This document shows, piece by piece, positions 25,586 to 33,880 of a stretch of 64,000 nt of DNA (position 1 is its first letter; every line of letters starts with the position of its first letter). The notes below the pieces were generated by a model that ran no database searches, was not told the origin of the DNA, and saw only the letters and a list, made by a program, of their open reading frames with translations. The DNA comes from BCD1 sp965230565. GTDB taxonomy: Bacteria > Bacteroidota > Bacteroidia > Chitinophagales > Saprospiraceae. The stretch covers positions 248,001-312,000 of the forward strand of contig CBDDLH010000015.1 of the NCBI GenBank assembly GCA_965230565.1, given 5' to 3'. Made by a program: the position numbers and the translations under genes.

Positions 25586-26383
25586 TTAACTCCAATGCTC
25601 TTCCAACAAAGAGCCGAGTCGCTCTTCACTGATCTTGCGTTCCAGTTTACCGCCAAAGGCATAGGAAATGCTGCCCGTTTCTTCAGAGACAATGAATACG
25701 GCCACCCCTGCCCTTTCGGTAATACCTACTGCTGCCCGGTGCCTCAGTCCAACACTCTTGGGTAAGCGGGCGCTTTCTGACACGGGAAGCACACAACTGG
25801 CCATTTCAATCTTGTTGTTATTGATAATGACGGCACCATCGTGCAAGGGGCTTTCTTTGTTAAAAATACTTTCGATCAATGGTTCGGAAATGATGGCATC
25901 AAGGGGGGCGCCTCCGGTAACGATACCTTCTAAAAAAAGGTTCTTCCGCAGAACGATCAAAGCTCCCGTTTTTTGTCGGCTCATGCGCTTCATGGCGGCT
26001 TTCAGGGTATTGACCAGCGTCATATCCTGATCCCCGTTCTGGAAACTTCTATTGATGAATCTGTCCACAAATTTTGACCGGCCTCTCAAGGTACTGTCTC
26101 CCAGAAATAATAAAAACCTTCTTACCTCGGGCTGGAAAATGATGATGATAACGATGACCCCTACATTCATGATCGTCCCCAGAATCGCGGAGAGCATATC
26201 CATTTTCAGCTCCCTCACCAGCCAACCGATCACATATAACAGCAATAACCCGATGAAGATATTAAAAGCGATATTTCCCCGCAACAATTTGTACAACTGA
26301 TACAGCAAATACCCCACGATCAGGATATCGAGAATATCCCAGATGCGGATGGGGAGAAAGCCTATTTCGAACAGAAATATCAT
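25586..26383 (-). CDS. cdaA: Diadenylate cyclase, c-di-AMP synthase
   Basis: 265 aa. Three N-terminal transmembrane helices (about residues 16-35, 38-57 and 65-84) are followed by the DAC domain with both catalytic motifs, DGA at 182-184 (SPLHDGAVI) and RHR at 214-216 (GLRHRAAVG). It condenses two ATP into c-di-AMP at the membrane. The family usually sits beside cdaR/ybbR or glmM in Firmicutes; here the neighbours are ogt and an S9 peptidase, so that operon is absent. c-di-AMP typically controls potassium and osmotic homeostasis; a Kbp-like protein is encoded elsewhere in this window (41911). Confidence 0.94.
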   Translation of the reverse strand: MIFLFEIGFLPIRIWDILDILIVGYLLYQLYKLLRGNIAFNIFIGLLLLYVIGWLVRELKMDMLSAILGTIMNVGVIVIIIIFQPEVRRFLLFLGDSTLRGRSKFVDRFINRSFQNGDQDMTLVNTLKAAMKRMSRQKTGALIVLRKNLFLEGIVTGGAPLDAIISEPLIESIFNKESPLHDGAVIINNNKIEMASCVLPVSESARLPKSVGLRHRAAVGITERAGVAVFIVSEETGSISYAFGGKLERKISEERLGSLLEEHWS

Positions 26384-26475
26384 ACGAGGTCGTTGAGGGG
26401 GTAAAAATAGGGAAAAAGGATAACTGTTAAGTCTCCGGTCAATGAATTGTTATTAATTTCATGATTTCAATTCCC

Positions 26476-28644
26476 TTAATACGGTTTCACCTTCAAATTA
26501 TAATACATAAACGACAGCACATCCGCCGCTTCATTGATCTTTTTGGCGGTAGGTTTGCCGGCGCCATGGCCACTGCCACTGTCAATGCGGATGACAATCG
26601 GAGCGTCCCCTTTTTGTGCATTTTGCAAAGCAGCAGCAAATTTCATCGAATGCGCCGGAGCAACTCTGTCGTCGTGGTCAGCCGTGGTGATATAGGTTGC
26701 GGGATAAGCAACTGTATCAATATTATGCAATGGAGAATAGGAATACAGGTAATCGAACAATTCTTTATCGGAAGCGGAACCATACTCGGCTGCCCAAGCC
26801 CATCCGATAGAGAACTTTTCATACCGCAACATATCCAGAACGCCAACAGCCGGAATAGCTACTTTATATAGATCCGGACGCTGGGTCAGGCATGCGCCAA
26901 CCAACAAACCTCCGTTAGAGCGACCGTAAATGGCCAGCTTTTCTGAGGAAGTATATTTCTTATTGATCAGGTATTCGGCTGCCGTCTGAAAATCATCAAA
27001 TACCGTTTGTTTGCGTTTCAGCATTCCTCCCTTGTGCCACTCCTCTCCGAATTCGGCACCTCCCCGAAGGCTGGCAACGGCACAAACACCTCCATTTTCC
27101 AAAACCACGGAAAACAAATTCAGACGGGTAACATTGTGTGCTGGCAAAATTGGAATATTAAATCCCCCGTAACCATATAGCAAGGCAGGAGCATCTCCCG
27201 TGTGTTTAAATCCTTTTTTATGAACGATGAACATCGGCACCTTTTCCCTGTCATAACTCTGGAACCATTCCTGCTTAATGACATAATCATCAGCATTAAA
27301 GGCGGTTTCCGGTTTTTTATATAATTCCGAAGTAAACTCCTCCATATCCAGCCGATAAATACTGGCCGGCTGAACAAGCGTCGAAAATCCATAAAAGACC
27401 TCCTCGCTATCCCCTCCGGTGGAAATCTCTGTTACAGTCCCGATCCCACTCAGTTCAACCGTTTTTAACAAAGTCCCTTTGGTATCAAATATTTTCAGTT
27501 GCGAAGAAGCATTGTGCAGATAGTCGATGATGATTTTGTCTCCTACGAGTTTGGCATCTCTGATCACATCATCCGATGCAGGAATTATTTCCTCCCAGTA
27601 CCCCTTTTCCGGATGAGCCGTACTTACCAGGATAATTCTCCGGTTGGCAGCTCCATGGTTGGTTTTGACCAATAATTTTTCTCCAATATTGCCTATCACC
27701 TCAAAATCATGTTCAAAGGTTTCTACTATGGATTCAAAATACAATTCACCGGAACTAAGATTCTGAAAATACAGGGCATTCCCATTGGTCGATTCGGAAA
27801 CGGTGAGATATAAGAACCTTTCATCCGCCGTCGTTCCTCCACGGATATTCCTTTTGGCATTATACCTGTCTGCAAATGCCAGTTCGTCTTCTTCCTGTGG
27901 AGTGCCTACTTTGTGGTAAAATAATTGATGAAATTCATTCACGGCCATAAGATCACCACCATTTTCACTGCCCGGATACCGGCTGTAGTAAAAACCATCG
28001 TTATACCAGGCAATTCCGGAGAATTTGACCCCTCTGATAGTGTCATTGAGAATCCTTTTCGAACGGGTATCCATGATCCTGATGGTCCTTCGGTCAGAAC
28101 CACTTTCTGCGACCTGGAACGCCAGAAGAGAACCATCTTTTGAAAAACTAAAACTACTAAGTGACACCGTTCCGTCGGTAGAAAATTTATTGGGATCCAA
28201 CACCAATTCCGGCTCATCAAAAATGTCCTTCATTCTGTATAGTACATCCTGGTTTTGTAATCCATCATTCCTGAATGTATAATAGTGACTTCCGTGAAAT
28301 TCAGGCGCTGAAAATCTTTCATAATCCCAAAGTTCCGCCAACCGGTTGACCAGGGTGTCCCTGAAAGGCATTCTTTTCATATAGGCCACATTGAGCGCTC
28401 TTTGGTTCTCAATCCAGTGATCACGGGAAGGAGAATCGTATTCCAGCCAACGGTAAGGATCGCTGATTTTTAAACCAAAATATTCATCAACAATAGCCGT
28501 ATCCCTATAGGTTTCGGGATACTGAATATCGATGGTTTTGAAATAAGTGGCAGGATCTATGATTTCTGCTTTTTGGTTGTTCTGGCAGGAAGAAATCAAC
28601 ATTGAGGTTAGAAAAAGGAAGGGAATAAAATATCTAATACTCAT
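26476..28644 (-). CDS. Prolyl oligopeptidase family (S9A) lipoprotein
   Basis: 722 aa with a lipoprotein signal (FLFLTSMLISSC). Residues about 40-450 form the seven-bladed propeller (starting DPYRWLEYDSPSRDHWIENQ, the typical N-terminal signature). The C-terminal hydrolase domain carries the Ser in YGRSNGGLLVG (about residue 571), the Asp in DHDDRVAP (about 658) and the His in SGHGAGKP (about 690). It cleaves short peptides after proline. The signal places it in the periplasm, unlike cytosolic POPs. It is divergently transcribed from the 28877 gene. Complete length and triad; good confidence. Confidence 0.94.
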   Translation of the reverse strand: MSIRYFIPFLFLTSMLISSCQNNQKAEIIDPATYFKTIDIQYPETYRDTAIVDEYFGLKISDPYRWLEYDSPSRDHWIENQRALNVAYMKRMPFRDTLVNRLAELWDYERFSAPEFHGSHYYTFRNDGLQNQDVLYRMKDIFDEPELVLDPNKFSTDGTVSLSSFSFSKDGSLLAFQVAESGSDRRTIRIMDTRSKRILNDTIRGVKFSGIAWYNDGFYYSRYPGSENGGDLMAVNEFHQLFYHKVGTPQEEDELAFADRYNAKRNIRGGTTADERFLYLTVSESTNGNALYFQNLSSGELYFESIVETFEHDFEVIGNIGEKLLVKTNHGAANRRIILVSTAHPEKGYWEEIIPASDDVIRDAKLVGDKIIIDYLHNASSQLKIFDTKGTLLKTVELSGIGTVTEISTGGDSEEVFYGFSTLVQPASIYRLDMEEFTSELYKKPETAFNADDYVIKQEWFQSYDREKVPMFIVHKKGFKHTGDAPALLYGYGGFNIPILPAHNVTRLNLFSVVLENGGVCAVASLRGGAEFGEEWHKGGMLKRKQTVFDDFQTAAEYLINKKYTSSEKLAIYGRSNGGLLVGACLTQRPDLYKVAIPAVGVLDMLRYEKFSIGWAWAAEYGSASDKELFDYLYSYSPLHNIDTVAYPATYITTADHDDRVAPAHSMKFAAALQNAQKGDAPIVIRIDSGSGHGAGKPTAKKINEAADVLSFMYYNLKVKPY

Positions 28645-28876
28645 TTATGGTTATTTTTGTGAATAATGTATCCCTGCAAATTGAATATAAAAACCTCTTT
28701 ACAGAAAAATCGGGGGTTAAACAACTCAAGTTGCAATGCATCTTGAACAAACCTCAAAAATCAATTAACAACTAACAAAAACTGTGGGTTATAGCCCTTA
28801 TTCTTTTGAAAGTTGTCTTTTGAAGCTTGTTTTTTACCCAATTGCGATAATTCACAATTTGGGTTAAATATATAAA

Positions 28877-30085
28877 ATGCAATATATGAAATTTTCGCGG
28901 CAACTACTATTTTTGATTCTCCTATGTCTCCCTGCAAGCATCCTGTTTGGACAGGAATTACGTGAAAATGAACAGGGTGAAAAGATCATTGTCTGGCCGG
29001 ATGGTTCCTGGCAGTATTTTTCGGATTTCGGCAGTGAAGATCCTGACACTTTTCATGGCAAAAAAGAAGGTAGTGGAGAGCGCTCCTTCCCAATTTATGA
29101 CGGAACCATTGAACCGCTGGAAGGATACGTTTCCATAACAGAGAATGACATTCTCAAAATTGCCGTCCGAAAATCCCAGCTTGCTCAGGAAGCTGCGAAT
29201 ATTGCCTCTGACAGGGCACAGCAGGCTACAGCAGCCAGGCAGGCCATTGAAAAAGAACTGGCCAACGCCATGAGTGCCTCGAATGCGGACCAGGAAAATA
29301 TTCGCAGAATAAGAATTCGACTGGAGGCTGCTAAAAAAACGGAGCTATCCACCTCCCTGGAAGCTGAGGAAGCCAGAAGCGGGGCTCAAAGGGCCAAGGA
29401 GTTGACCGCCAAGGGTACTTATGTTGAAGAGTTCCTGGAAAAACAGGAATCCAAAAAGCGGCAATCAGAGCTTTCCCGTGAACAAAGACAGATCTCCGGT
29501 CAAAATTATCAAAGTCTGCTTCCCCTTACTGAGAATCACCTAGGTGAATCCAACAGGGATGACCTGATCATGAATCCACCACCTCCACCTTGCACTATTG
29601 TCTATGACGGTATGGATGAACGGACCAAACGACCACGCAGGGATGTTCAGCAGGAAGTGTTGTTCACTTATACCGATGAACGATTAAGACCATTTTTAAA
29701 GGACAAGGAATACCTCAGATGTGAAGGGTATTTAACTTCCATTGGCGGAGGTTTCAGATATTTGACCCTGGTATTTACCTTTGCCTACCCAAATGCCAGG
29801 GAAGCCTATGGCTTTATAGAAAAAGGCAGCGTTTTGACCATAAAAATGCTGAATGGCACATTTGTCAACCTTTTCTCCGGCAAAATGGACATGGGCAGAT
29901 ATGATACCAAAACACAATTGCTCACCTACCAGGTTCACTACCCTATCGACCGGGGACAATTGAACTTGCTGGAAAAGGAAGAGGTGGATGCCTTCAGGGT
30001 TTTCTGGAGCAGCGGTTATGAGGAGTATGAAGTATTCCAACTGGACTTTTTCCAAAGCCAGCTGAGTTGCCTGGAGCAGGATTGA
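28877..30085 (+). CDS. Exported coiled-coil protein, function unknown
   Basis: 402 aa. A signal peptide (QLLFLILLCLPASILFGQ) is followed by a short motif GEKIIVWPDGSWQYFSD, a pattern seen in several exported Bacteroidota proteins. A long charged Ala/Glu/Arg coiled coil runs over about residues 95-205 (SQLAQEAANIASDRAQQ ... EFLEKQESKKRQSEL), and the C-terminal ~160 residues form a compact beta-rich domain. No sorting domain, membrane segment or catalytic motif is visible. The start could be Met1 or Met4. The stop codon TGA overlaps the first unit of an octamer satellite. Confidence 0.75.
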   Translation: MQYMKFSRQLLFLILLCLPASILFGQELRENEQGEKIIVWPDGSWQYFSDFGSEDPDTFHGKKEGSGERSFPIYDGTIEPLEGYVSITENDILKIAVRKSQLAQEAANIASDRAQQATAARQAIEKELANAMSASNADQENIRRIRIRLEAAKKTELSTSLEAEEARSGAQRAKELTAKGTYVEEFLEKQESKKRQSELSREQRQISGQNYQSLLPLTENHLGESNRDDLIMNPPPPPCTIVYDGMDERTKRPRRDVQQEVLFTYTDERLRPFLKDKEYLRCEGYLTSIGGGFRYLTLVFTFAYPNAREAYGFIEKGSVLTIKMLNGTFVNLFSGKMDMGRYDTKTQLLTYQVHYPIDRGQLNLLEKEEVDAFRVFWSSGYEEYEVFQLDFFQSQLSCLEQD

Positions 30086-30269
30086 TGTGCGGATGTGCGG
30101 ATGTGTAGATGTGTAGATGTGCGGATGTGTAGATGTGGGGATGTGTGGATGTGTAGATGTGTAGATGTGTAGATGTGTAGATGATGTGTAGATGTGTAGA
30201 TGTGGGGATGTGTAGATGTGCGGATGTGTAGATGTGTAGATGTGTAGATGTGTAGATGTGGGGATGTAG
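30084..30269. repeat. Octamer satellite GATGTGNN, 22 full units
   Basis: Units are GATGTG plus TA (most), CG, GG or TG, in register from 30084, with one 3-base slip at 30180-30182. The first base lies inside the stop codon of the preceding gene. A reading frame on the minus strand across it (His/Thr/Ser-rich) is an artefact of the period. Confidence 0.9.
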
Positions 30270-30363
30270 CGATAAACTTACATGACTTGTAGAGATTTAT
30301 TTTTTTTACCTGGTACAAAGTGCCATGTCAAATTCAGTGCCATAGGTACTGCACAATTCAACT

Positions 30364-30972
30364 ATGAAAGAAGAGATGAAAGAAGTAAAAATGCTGGGCT
30401 TAAAACTCCCCACAGATCCAAGATGGGTAAACCTGGCTGAAATGGAATTGGAAGAGATTCTTACTGATCATGCCTATTGTGAACAAAAAGCTGCAACCTT
30501 CTGCATAACCTTAATCCAGCAATTTCCGGACCGCAAGGAACTGGTAGAGGAACTAGCTCCGATAGTTACGGAAGAATGGGGGCATTTCCGTTCGGTACTT
30601 GCTGAACTGGATAAGCGGAACCTGCAATTGGGCAAGCAACGCAAAGACGAATACGTCAATCAGTTAATGGCCTTTCAGCAAAAGGGCGGTGGCCCGGATA
30701 ACAGTCTGTTGGAGAAACTGTTGACCTGTGCTTTGATCGAAGCCCGTAGTTGTGAGCGGTTTCGATTGCTATCTCTGGGGCTTGAGGATGAAGATCTCAA
30801 AAAATTCTATCACAAATTCATGGTAGCAGAGGCTGGTCATTATCACTTATTCATTGAATTGGCTAGGAAATATTTTGGTCGGGAGAGAACGGATAAAAGA
30901 TGGCAGGAATACCTCGATAAGGAGGCTGAAATTCTAAAATCTTTGGAACTGCGTGGGGATAGAATGCATTGA
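30364..30972 (+). CDS. miaE: tRNA-(ms2io6A)-hydroxylase (MiaE-like)
   Basis: 202 aa, ferritin-like four-helix diiron fold. Metal-ligand-type Glu and ExxH motifs appear in order: MELEEILTDHAYCEQKAA, VTEEWGHFRSVL, LIEARSCERFRLL and VAEAGHYHLFIELA. MiaE hydroxylates the isopentenyl group of 2-methylthio-N6-isopentenyl-A37 in tRNAs and needs O2. Length fits the family (190-270 aa). The start follows about 95 bp after the octamer array. No miaA or miaB is nearby. The exact substrate in Bacteroidota is family knowledge, not shown here. Confidence 0.88.
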   Translation: MKEEMKEVKMLGLKLPTDPRWVNLAEMELEEILTDHAYCEQKAATFCITLIQQFPDRKELVEELAPIVTEEWGHFRSVLAELDKRNLQLGKQRKDEYVNQLMAFQQKGGGPDNSLLEKLLTCALIEARSCERFRLLSLGLEDEDLKKFYHKFMVAEAGHYHLFIELARKYFGRERTDKRWQEYLDKEAEILKSLELRGDRMH

Positions 30973-31000
30973 TCAGACGTTTTTTAACGTTCTTAAAACG

Positions 31001-31178
31001 AGGTTGTCTCAAAAGTAACAGTGTAGAAAATGATAAAGAATACTATTCTAAATTCAACTAAAAATAGAACCTGCCTTTGCCGGCAGGCAGGCACTGATAT
31101 AACAGATCTAACTGATAAGGACTGATTTATCACTCTACGCTGATTGAAACTTCTTTCCTATTACTTTTGAAACAACCC
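31001..31178. mobile_element. MITE-like element with 18-bp terminal inverted repeats
   Basis: Left end AGGTTGTCTCAAAAGTAA (31001-31018) and the complement of the right end, GGGTTGTTTCAAAAGTAA (31161-31178), match at 16 of 18 positions. The 140-bp interior has no gene but includes CCTGCC...GGCAGG (31070-31087) as a small hairpin. Ends of this type (G-rich start, TCAAAAGT) resemble those of Bacteroidota insertion sequences, so it may be mobilised in trans. No clear target duplication was found. Confidence 0.6.
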
Positions 31179-31201
31179 CACTTTATTTCCTATCAGCAGG
31201 T

Positions 31202-31470
31202 TTATCGCTGCAATTGAACTTTTGAAGTTCCCACAGGTCGTCCTTTTTGGTAAAATTTCAATACATACAAACCGTTGGTCAGGTTCGCTGGCAGGTCAAT
31301 CGCACTGTTAGTTTGCCCCGGGTGGTAAAAACATCCTCCCAGCCTGAGTACCATTCGAAGCCATAATTAACACTTCTGTTGGCAGATTCACAAAAAGATC
31401 ACTTTCAACATTTAACGCTCCTCTTGGTAGGGTTCGGGTAAGCGGTAACTGGACTTCATTTCTCAAGTTC
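31202..31470 (-). pseudogene. Frameshifted T9SS type A sorting-domain remnant
   Basis: On the minus strand three frames in succession give an almost complete sorting domain: SPVTAYPNPTK, then RGALNVESDLFVNLPTEVL and IMASNGTQ, then SAIDLPANLTNGLYVLKFYQ ending KVQLQR and a stop at 31202-31204. At least two indels separate the pieces. It sits just downstream of the beta-helix protein gene (31484-33070), which lacks a sorting domain, so it is very probably the lost 3' end of that gene. Assembly error is the alternative. Confidence 0.75.
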
Positions 31471-31483
31471 ATTCGCCATCTTT

Positions 31484-33070
31484 TCATCTACATTTCAGAT
31501 CACTCAGGTAATTATAAGTACCGGATTGAATCGCTGAAGGACATCGAAATTCCATCCGGGAATTCATCACCGTATATGATCGTAAAAACCCTGTACTGTT
31601 CAATTCAATAATAACTCTCAATTCATCCAGACCGATAGCATTGGAATTAGGGGTAAACGTATTGGTAGCTGAATTATAACTTCCTGCAACAGGCCCATTT
31701 AATCCATCCGACCAGGTGCTTACCGTTACATCACTTAATGAACCAAGATCAAGGGCATTTTGATAAGGAACGCCAGCCTGTATTGGCCCATTAAGTGGTT
31801 TAACAATAACTTGCTGGTTATTTATTGAGGAAGGAAAAGCATCGTAAAGATCTTCAATAATCCCGTTATTGGTGAATTGGCTTCCGCTATTAAAGATGTG
31901 GTTGGACTCATAACCGGAAACCATTACCCCGTCATTGACTACCTCTGCTGAATTTAAAAGGTAAACAGCACTGTTAATAAAAACCATACCTTCCGTATTA
32001 TTTTGAAAATTACTGTAAACCACCAAATCAATATTGTTGGTATTTTGCAGATACAGCGTCCCATTATTATAAAAATTCGACCCTGTGTAACAATCCAGGC
32101 CATATATCTGAGATTGATAAATATCCATAAAATGATTATTCGTCACCTCTCCTGAATTAAAAATACCGGCAAACCCCGAATACCTTATTTGCAGGTTGCC
32201 ATAATTGATCAAGGAGCCGTTCCCGGAATTATAAAAGCCTGAATTATCCGCATATTTTATTTCCATCATTCCTGTACCGGAGTTTTGAACAAGCCCACTG
32301 TTATTTATGCCGACCTGATTACTGTTTTGGGAAAGGAACTCACCATAATTAAAGAAATAACTATTCGAATTAACATTACTGAAACCGGCCGATCCTCCCC
32401 CGTTTATGGTTAATTCTCCGGAACTATAATTCCAAAACTGGTTGCCATTGATTACACCACTGGTAGCATAATTATTACTGGCGGAAATATTGATTTTATT
32501 ATAATTCCTGATAACACCTTGATTTTCAACCCCATGCTCTCCAAGGTTGCCTATTTCAATCTCATTAAAGTTCCACAAATAGCTGTTTGCTTCATTCATG
32601 ATTCCGGTATTTTCGACATCAAAAATACCTACCCAGCCATTTGAAAAAACATAAAAGCGGTATTCGTTTAAAATTCCATTTGCCTCGCCATTCGTCGCCT
32701 CAACATCTTCTATCAGCAATTTCCCATAGACATACACCCTTCCTTGATTTCGCAGTGCTGCCTGGTTGTGCGTATCAGCAATGATCAACATAGATCCGGC
32801 ATTTACATTAAGTCTTGCTCCGGGATCAACTATAACGCTTCTGGCATATTCTTCTTCCCCGGAATTAACGGAAACTGTCCCGGATGGAATAACAACATTA
32901 TCTCCCTGACCGGGTACGGCTCCCGTGTCCCAGCCTGAAGGATCATGCCAGCTACCATTACCTCCGATCCAATTAACGGATGCACCGTTGAGTTGAATCA
33001 GCGTCAAAAACATAAAAAAGAAAAACATCGGTTTTAGGGTCCTGAGTGTTAGGATTTTAGATTTTCCCAT
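31484..33070 (-). CDS. Beta-helix adhesin-like secreted protein, C-terminally truncated
   Basis: 528 aa. A signal peptide (MFFFFMFLTLIQLNGASV) is followed by WIGGNGSWHDPSGWDTGAVPG, an opening typical of exported Bacteroidota adhesins. About 350 residues of degenerate Asn/Gly-rich repeats come next (for example NNSGLVQNSGTGMMEI, NYGNLQIRYSGFAGIFNSGEV), consistent with a right-handed parallel beta helix. An Ig-like section begins at about residue 440. The frame ends in SDLKCR without a sorting domain, and the sorting domain is found downstream in broken frames. If the frameshift is real, the protein would remain periplasmic or be degraded. A TACCTTTG box and an 8-bp dyad lie upstream. Confidence 0.75.
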   Translation of the reverse strand: MGKSKILTLRTLKPMFFFFMFLTLIQLNGASVNWIGGNGSWHDPSGWDTGAVPGQGDNVVIPSGTVSVNSGEEEYARSVIVDPGARLNVNAGSMLIIADTHNQAALRNQGRVYVYGKLLIEDVEATNGEANGILNEYRFYVFSNGWVGIFDVENTGIMNEANSYLWNFNEIEIGNLGEHGVENQGVIRNYNKINISASNNYATSGVINGNQFWNYSSGELTINGGGSAGFSNVNSNSYFFNYGEFLSQNSNQVGINNSGLVQNSGTGMMEIKYADNSGFYNSGNGSLINYGNLQIRYSGFAGIFNSGEVTNNHFMDIYQSQIYGLDCYTGSNFYNNGTLYLQNTNNIDLVVYSNFQNNTEGMVFINSAVYLLNSAEVVNDGVMVSGYESNHIFNSGSQFTNNGIIEDLYDAFPSSINNQQVIVKPLNGPIQAGVPYQNALDLGSLSDVTVSTWSDGLNGPVAGSYNSATNTFTPNSNAIGLDELRVIIELNSTGFLRSYTVMNSRMEFRCPSAIQSGTYNYLSDLKCR

Positions 33071-33109
33071 TAGTCAAATTTTGATTTGGTTTAAGATTTT
33101 TTGTCGGGG

Positions 33110-33117
33110 CAAAGGTA
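33110..33117 (-). promoter_or_regulatory. -7 promoter box (TACCTTTG) of the adhesin-like gene
   Basis: Exact TAnnTTTG on the minus strand, 39 bp upstream of the start codon, which is a normal distance for a short leader. Confidence 0.5.
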
Positions 33118-33137
33118 TTGGGTCCTTAAACCAGAAG

Positions 33138-33157
33138 AATCACCCTCGCGGGTGATT
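33138..33157. promoter_or_regulatory. Perfect dyad at the -33 region of the adhesin-like promoter
   Basis: AATCACCC-TCGC-GGGTGATT, a perfect 8-bp inverted repeat with a 4-base centre. It begins about 20 bp upstream of the TACCTTTG box, where the -33 element would be; this fits an operator as well as a hairpin. Confidence 0.45.
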
Positions 33158-33567
33158 TTGACTCAACCCGAGCAATAAGTGATTCTACCTAATTACAATT
33201 CAGGTATTTATACGCTATTATGGATGGGCATTAAATAAGAACTTTGCATTATTGGGAGCAGTAAATCCCAATCCTCAACCGGTACTCTTGTCTAACCTTA
33301 AACTTAATGGATCATATGGTCATCGGGAACTGACATTCGATTTTTTTAGTGTCCCGGTGGCCACCCTTTTTTCGTTTACACATAATATGATGATCTTTTA
33401 GAGGCATTCTGAAAATCATAACATTCAAAACACATTACAAATAAATACCATATTAAATAAGGCAATCCTTTCCTGTTCATAGATTTGGCGAAATTATTTT
33501 TGGGAAGAAATCCGACAAATAACAATAAAATATTTCATATGTACTTTTATTTCATAATTAAAAGTCA
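33158..33567. other. Intergenic region without recognised gene
   Basis: AT-rich. The only structured element seen is a terminator-like hairpin at 33318-33372. No convincing frame on either strand. Confidence 0.5.
33318..33372 (+). terminator. Terminator-like hairpin in the 33.1-33.9 kb spacer
   Basis: GGTCATCGGGA pairs with TCCCGGTGGCC (11 bp with two U-G wobbles) around a 23-nt loop and is followed by ACCCTTTTTT. No gene precedes it on this strand, so a further small transcript may end here. Confidence 0.4.
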
Positions 33568-33575
33568 TACCTTTG
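33568..33575 (+). promoter_or_regulatory. -7 promoter box (TACCTTTG) of the 33.6-kb RNA
   Basis: Exact TAnnTTTG. The following TATTTATCG resembles the TATTGTC/TATTATC that follows the boxes of the twin RNAs at 40 kb. Confidence 0.45.
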
Positions 33576-33581
33576 TATTTA

Positions 33582-33880
33582 TCGAATGTCATTGATTCGA
33601 AAAATCCTTTCCCAAGACCGTAAGTAAAATTACAGAACAAACTCACCTTAGAGAGGGATATTTCAACTTCTACTCAATCAATAGAGGCTAACTAAGATAT
33701 TACAAATAAGAAACTGATTGTACCTAACAATCTTTAATTGCCTTTTTCACTAATTCAATGGGCCAAACTACATTGGTGGCATTACTATAGACCTCCAACT
33801 TCACATGAAACAAATTTACTTTGAAAAAGGCAATCCAAAATTTGGAAACCGATAGCTGTAGTACAGTTATCGGTTTTTTT
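33582..33880 (+). ncRNA. Candidate structured small RNA
   Basis: No open gene, but an ordered set of elements. A TACCTTTG box lies just upstream. A hairpin GATTGT/ACAATC is at 33716-33732. A perfect 13-bp long-range helix follows: ATTGCCTTTTTCA at 33737-33749 pairs with TGAAAAAGGCAAT at 33822-33834. The terminator at 33847-33880 pairs AACCGATA with TATCGGTT and ends in eight T. A 16-codon frame (MKQIYFEKGNPKFGNR) lies at 33805-33855, overlapping the helix's right arm and the terminator's left arm. Ends are inferred from the box and the T-run. No known RNA family was recognised. The T-run touches the stop codon of the convergent PPTase gene. Confidence 0.5.

Noticed and set aside
30016..30318. 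His/Thr/Ser-rich frame over the octamer array
   Set aside because: An artefact of the 8-bp period on the opposite strand.
31070..31087. CCTGCC/GGCAGG hairpin as a terminator of miaE
   Set aside because: Six base pairs only and no T-run; more likely part of the MITE interior.
33241..33372. tRNA gene in the 33-kb spacer
   Set aside because: The hairpin there lacks cloverleaf arms, the T-loop consensus and a CCA-compatible acceptor stem.
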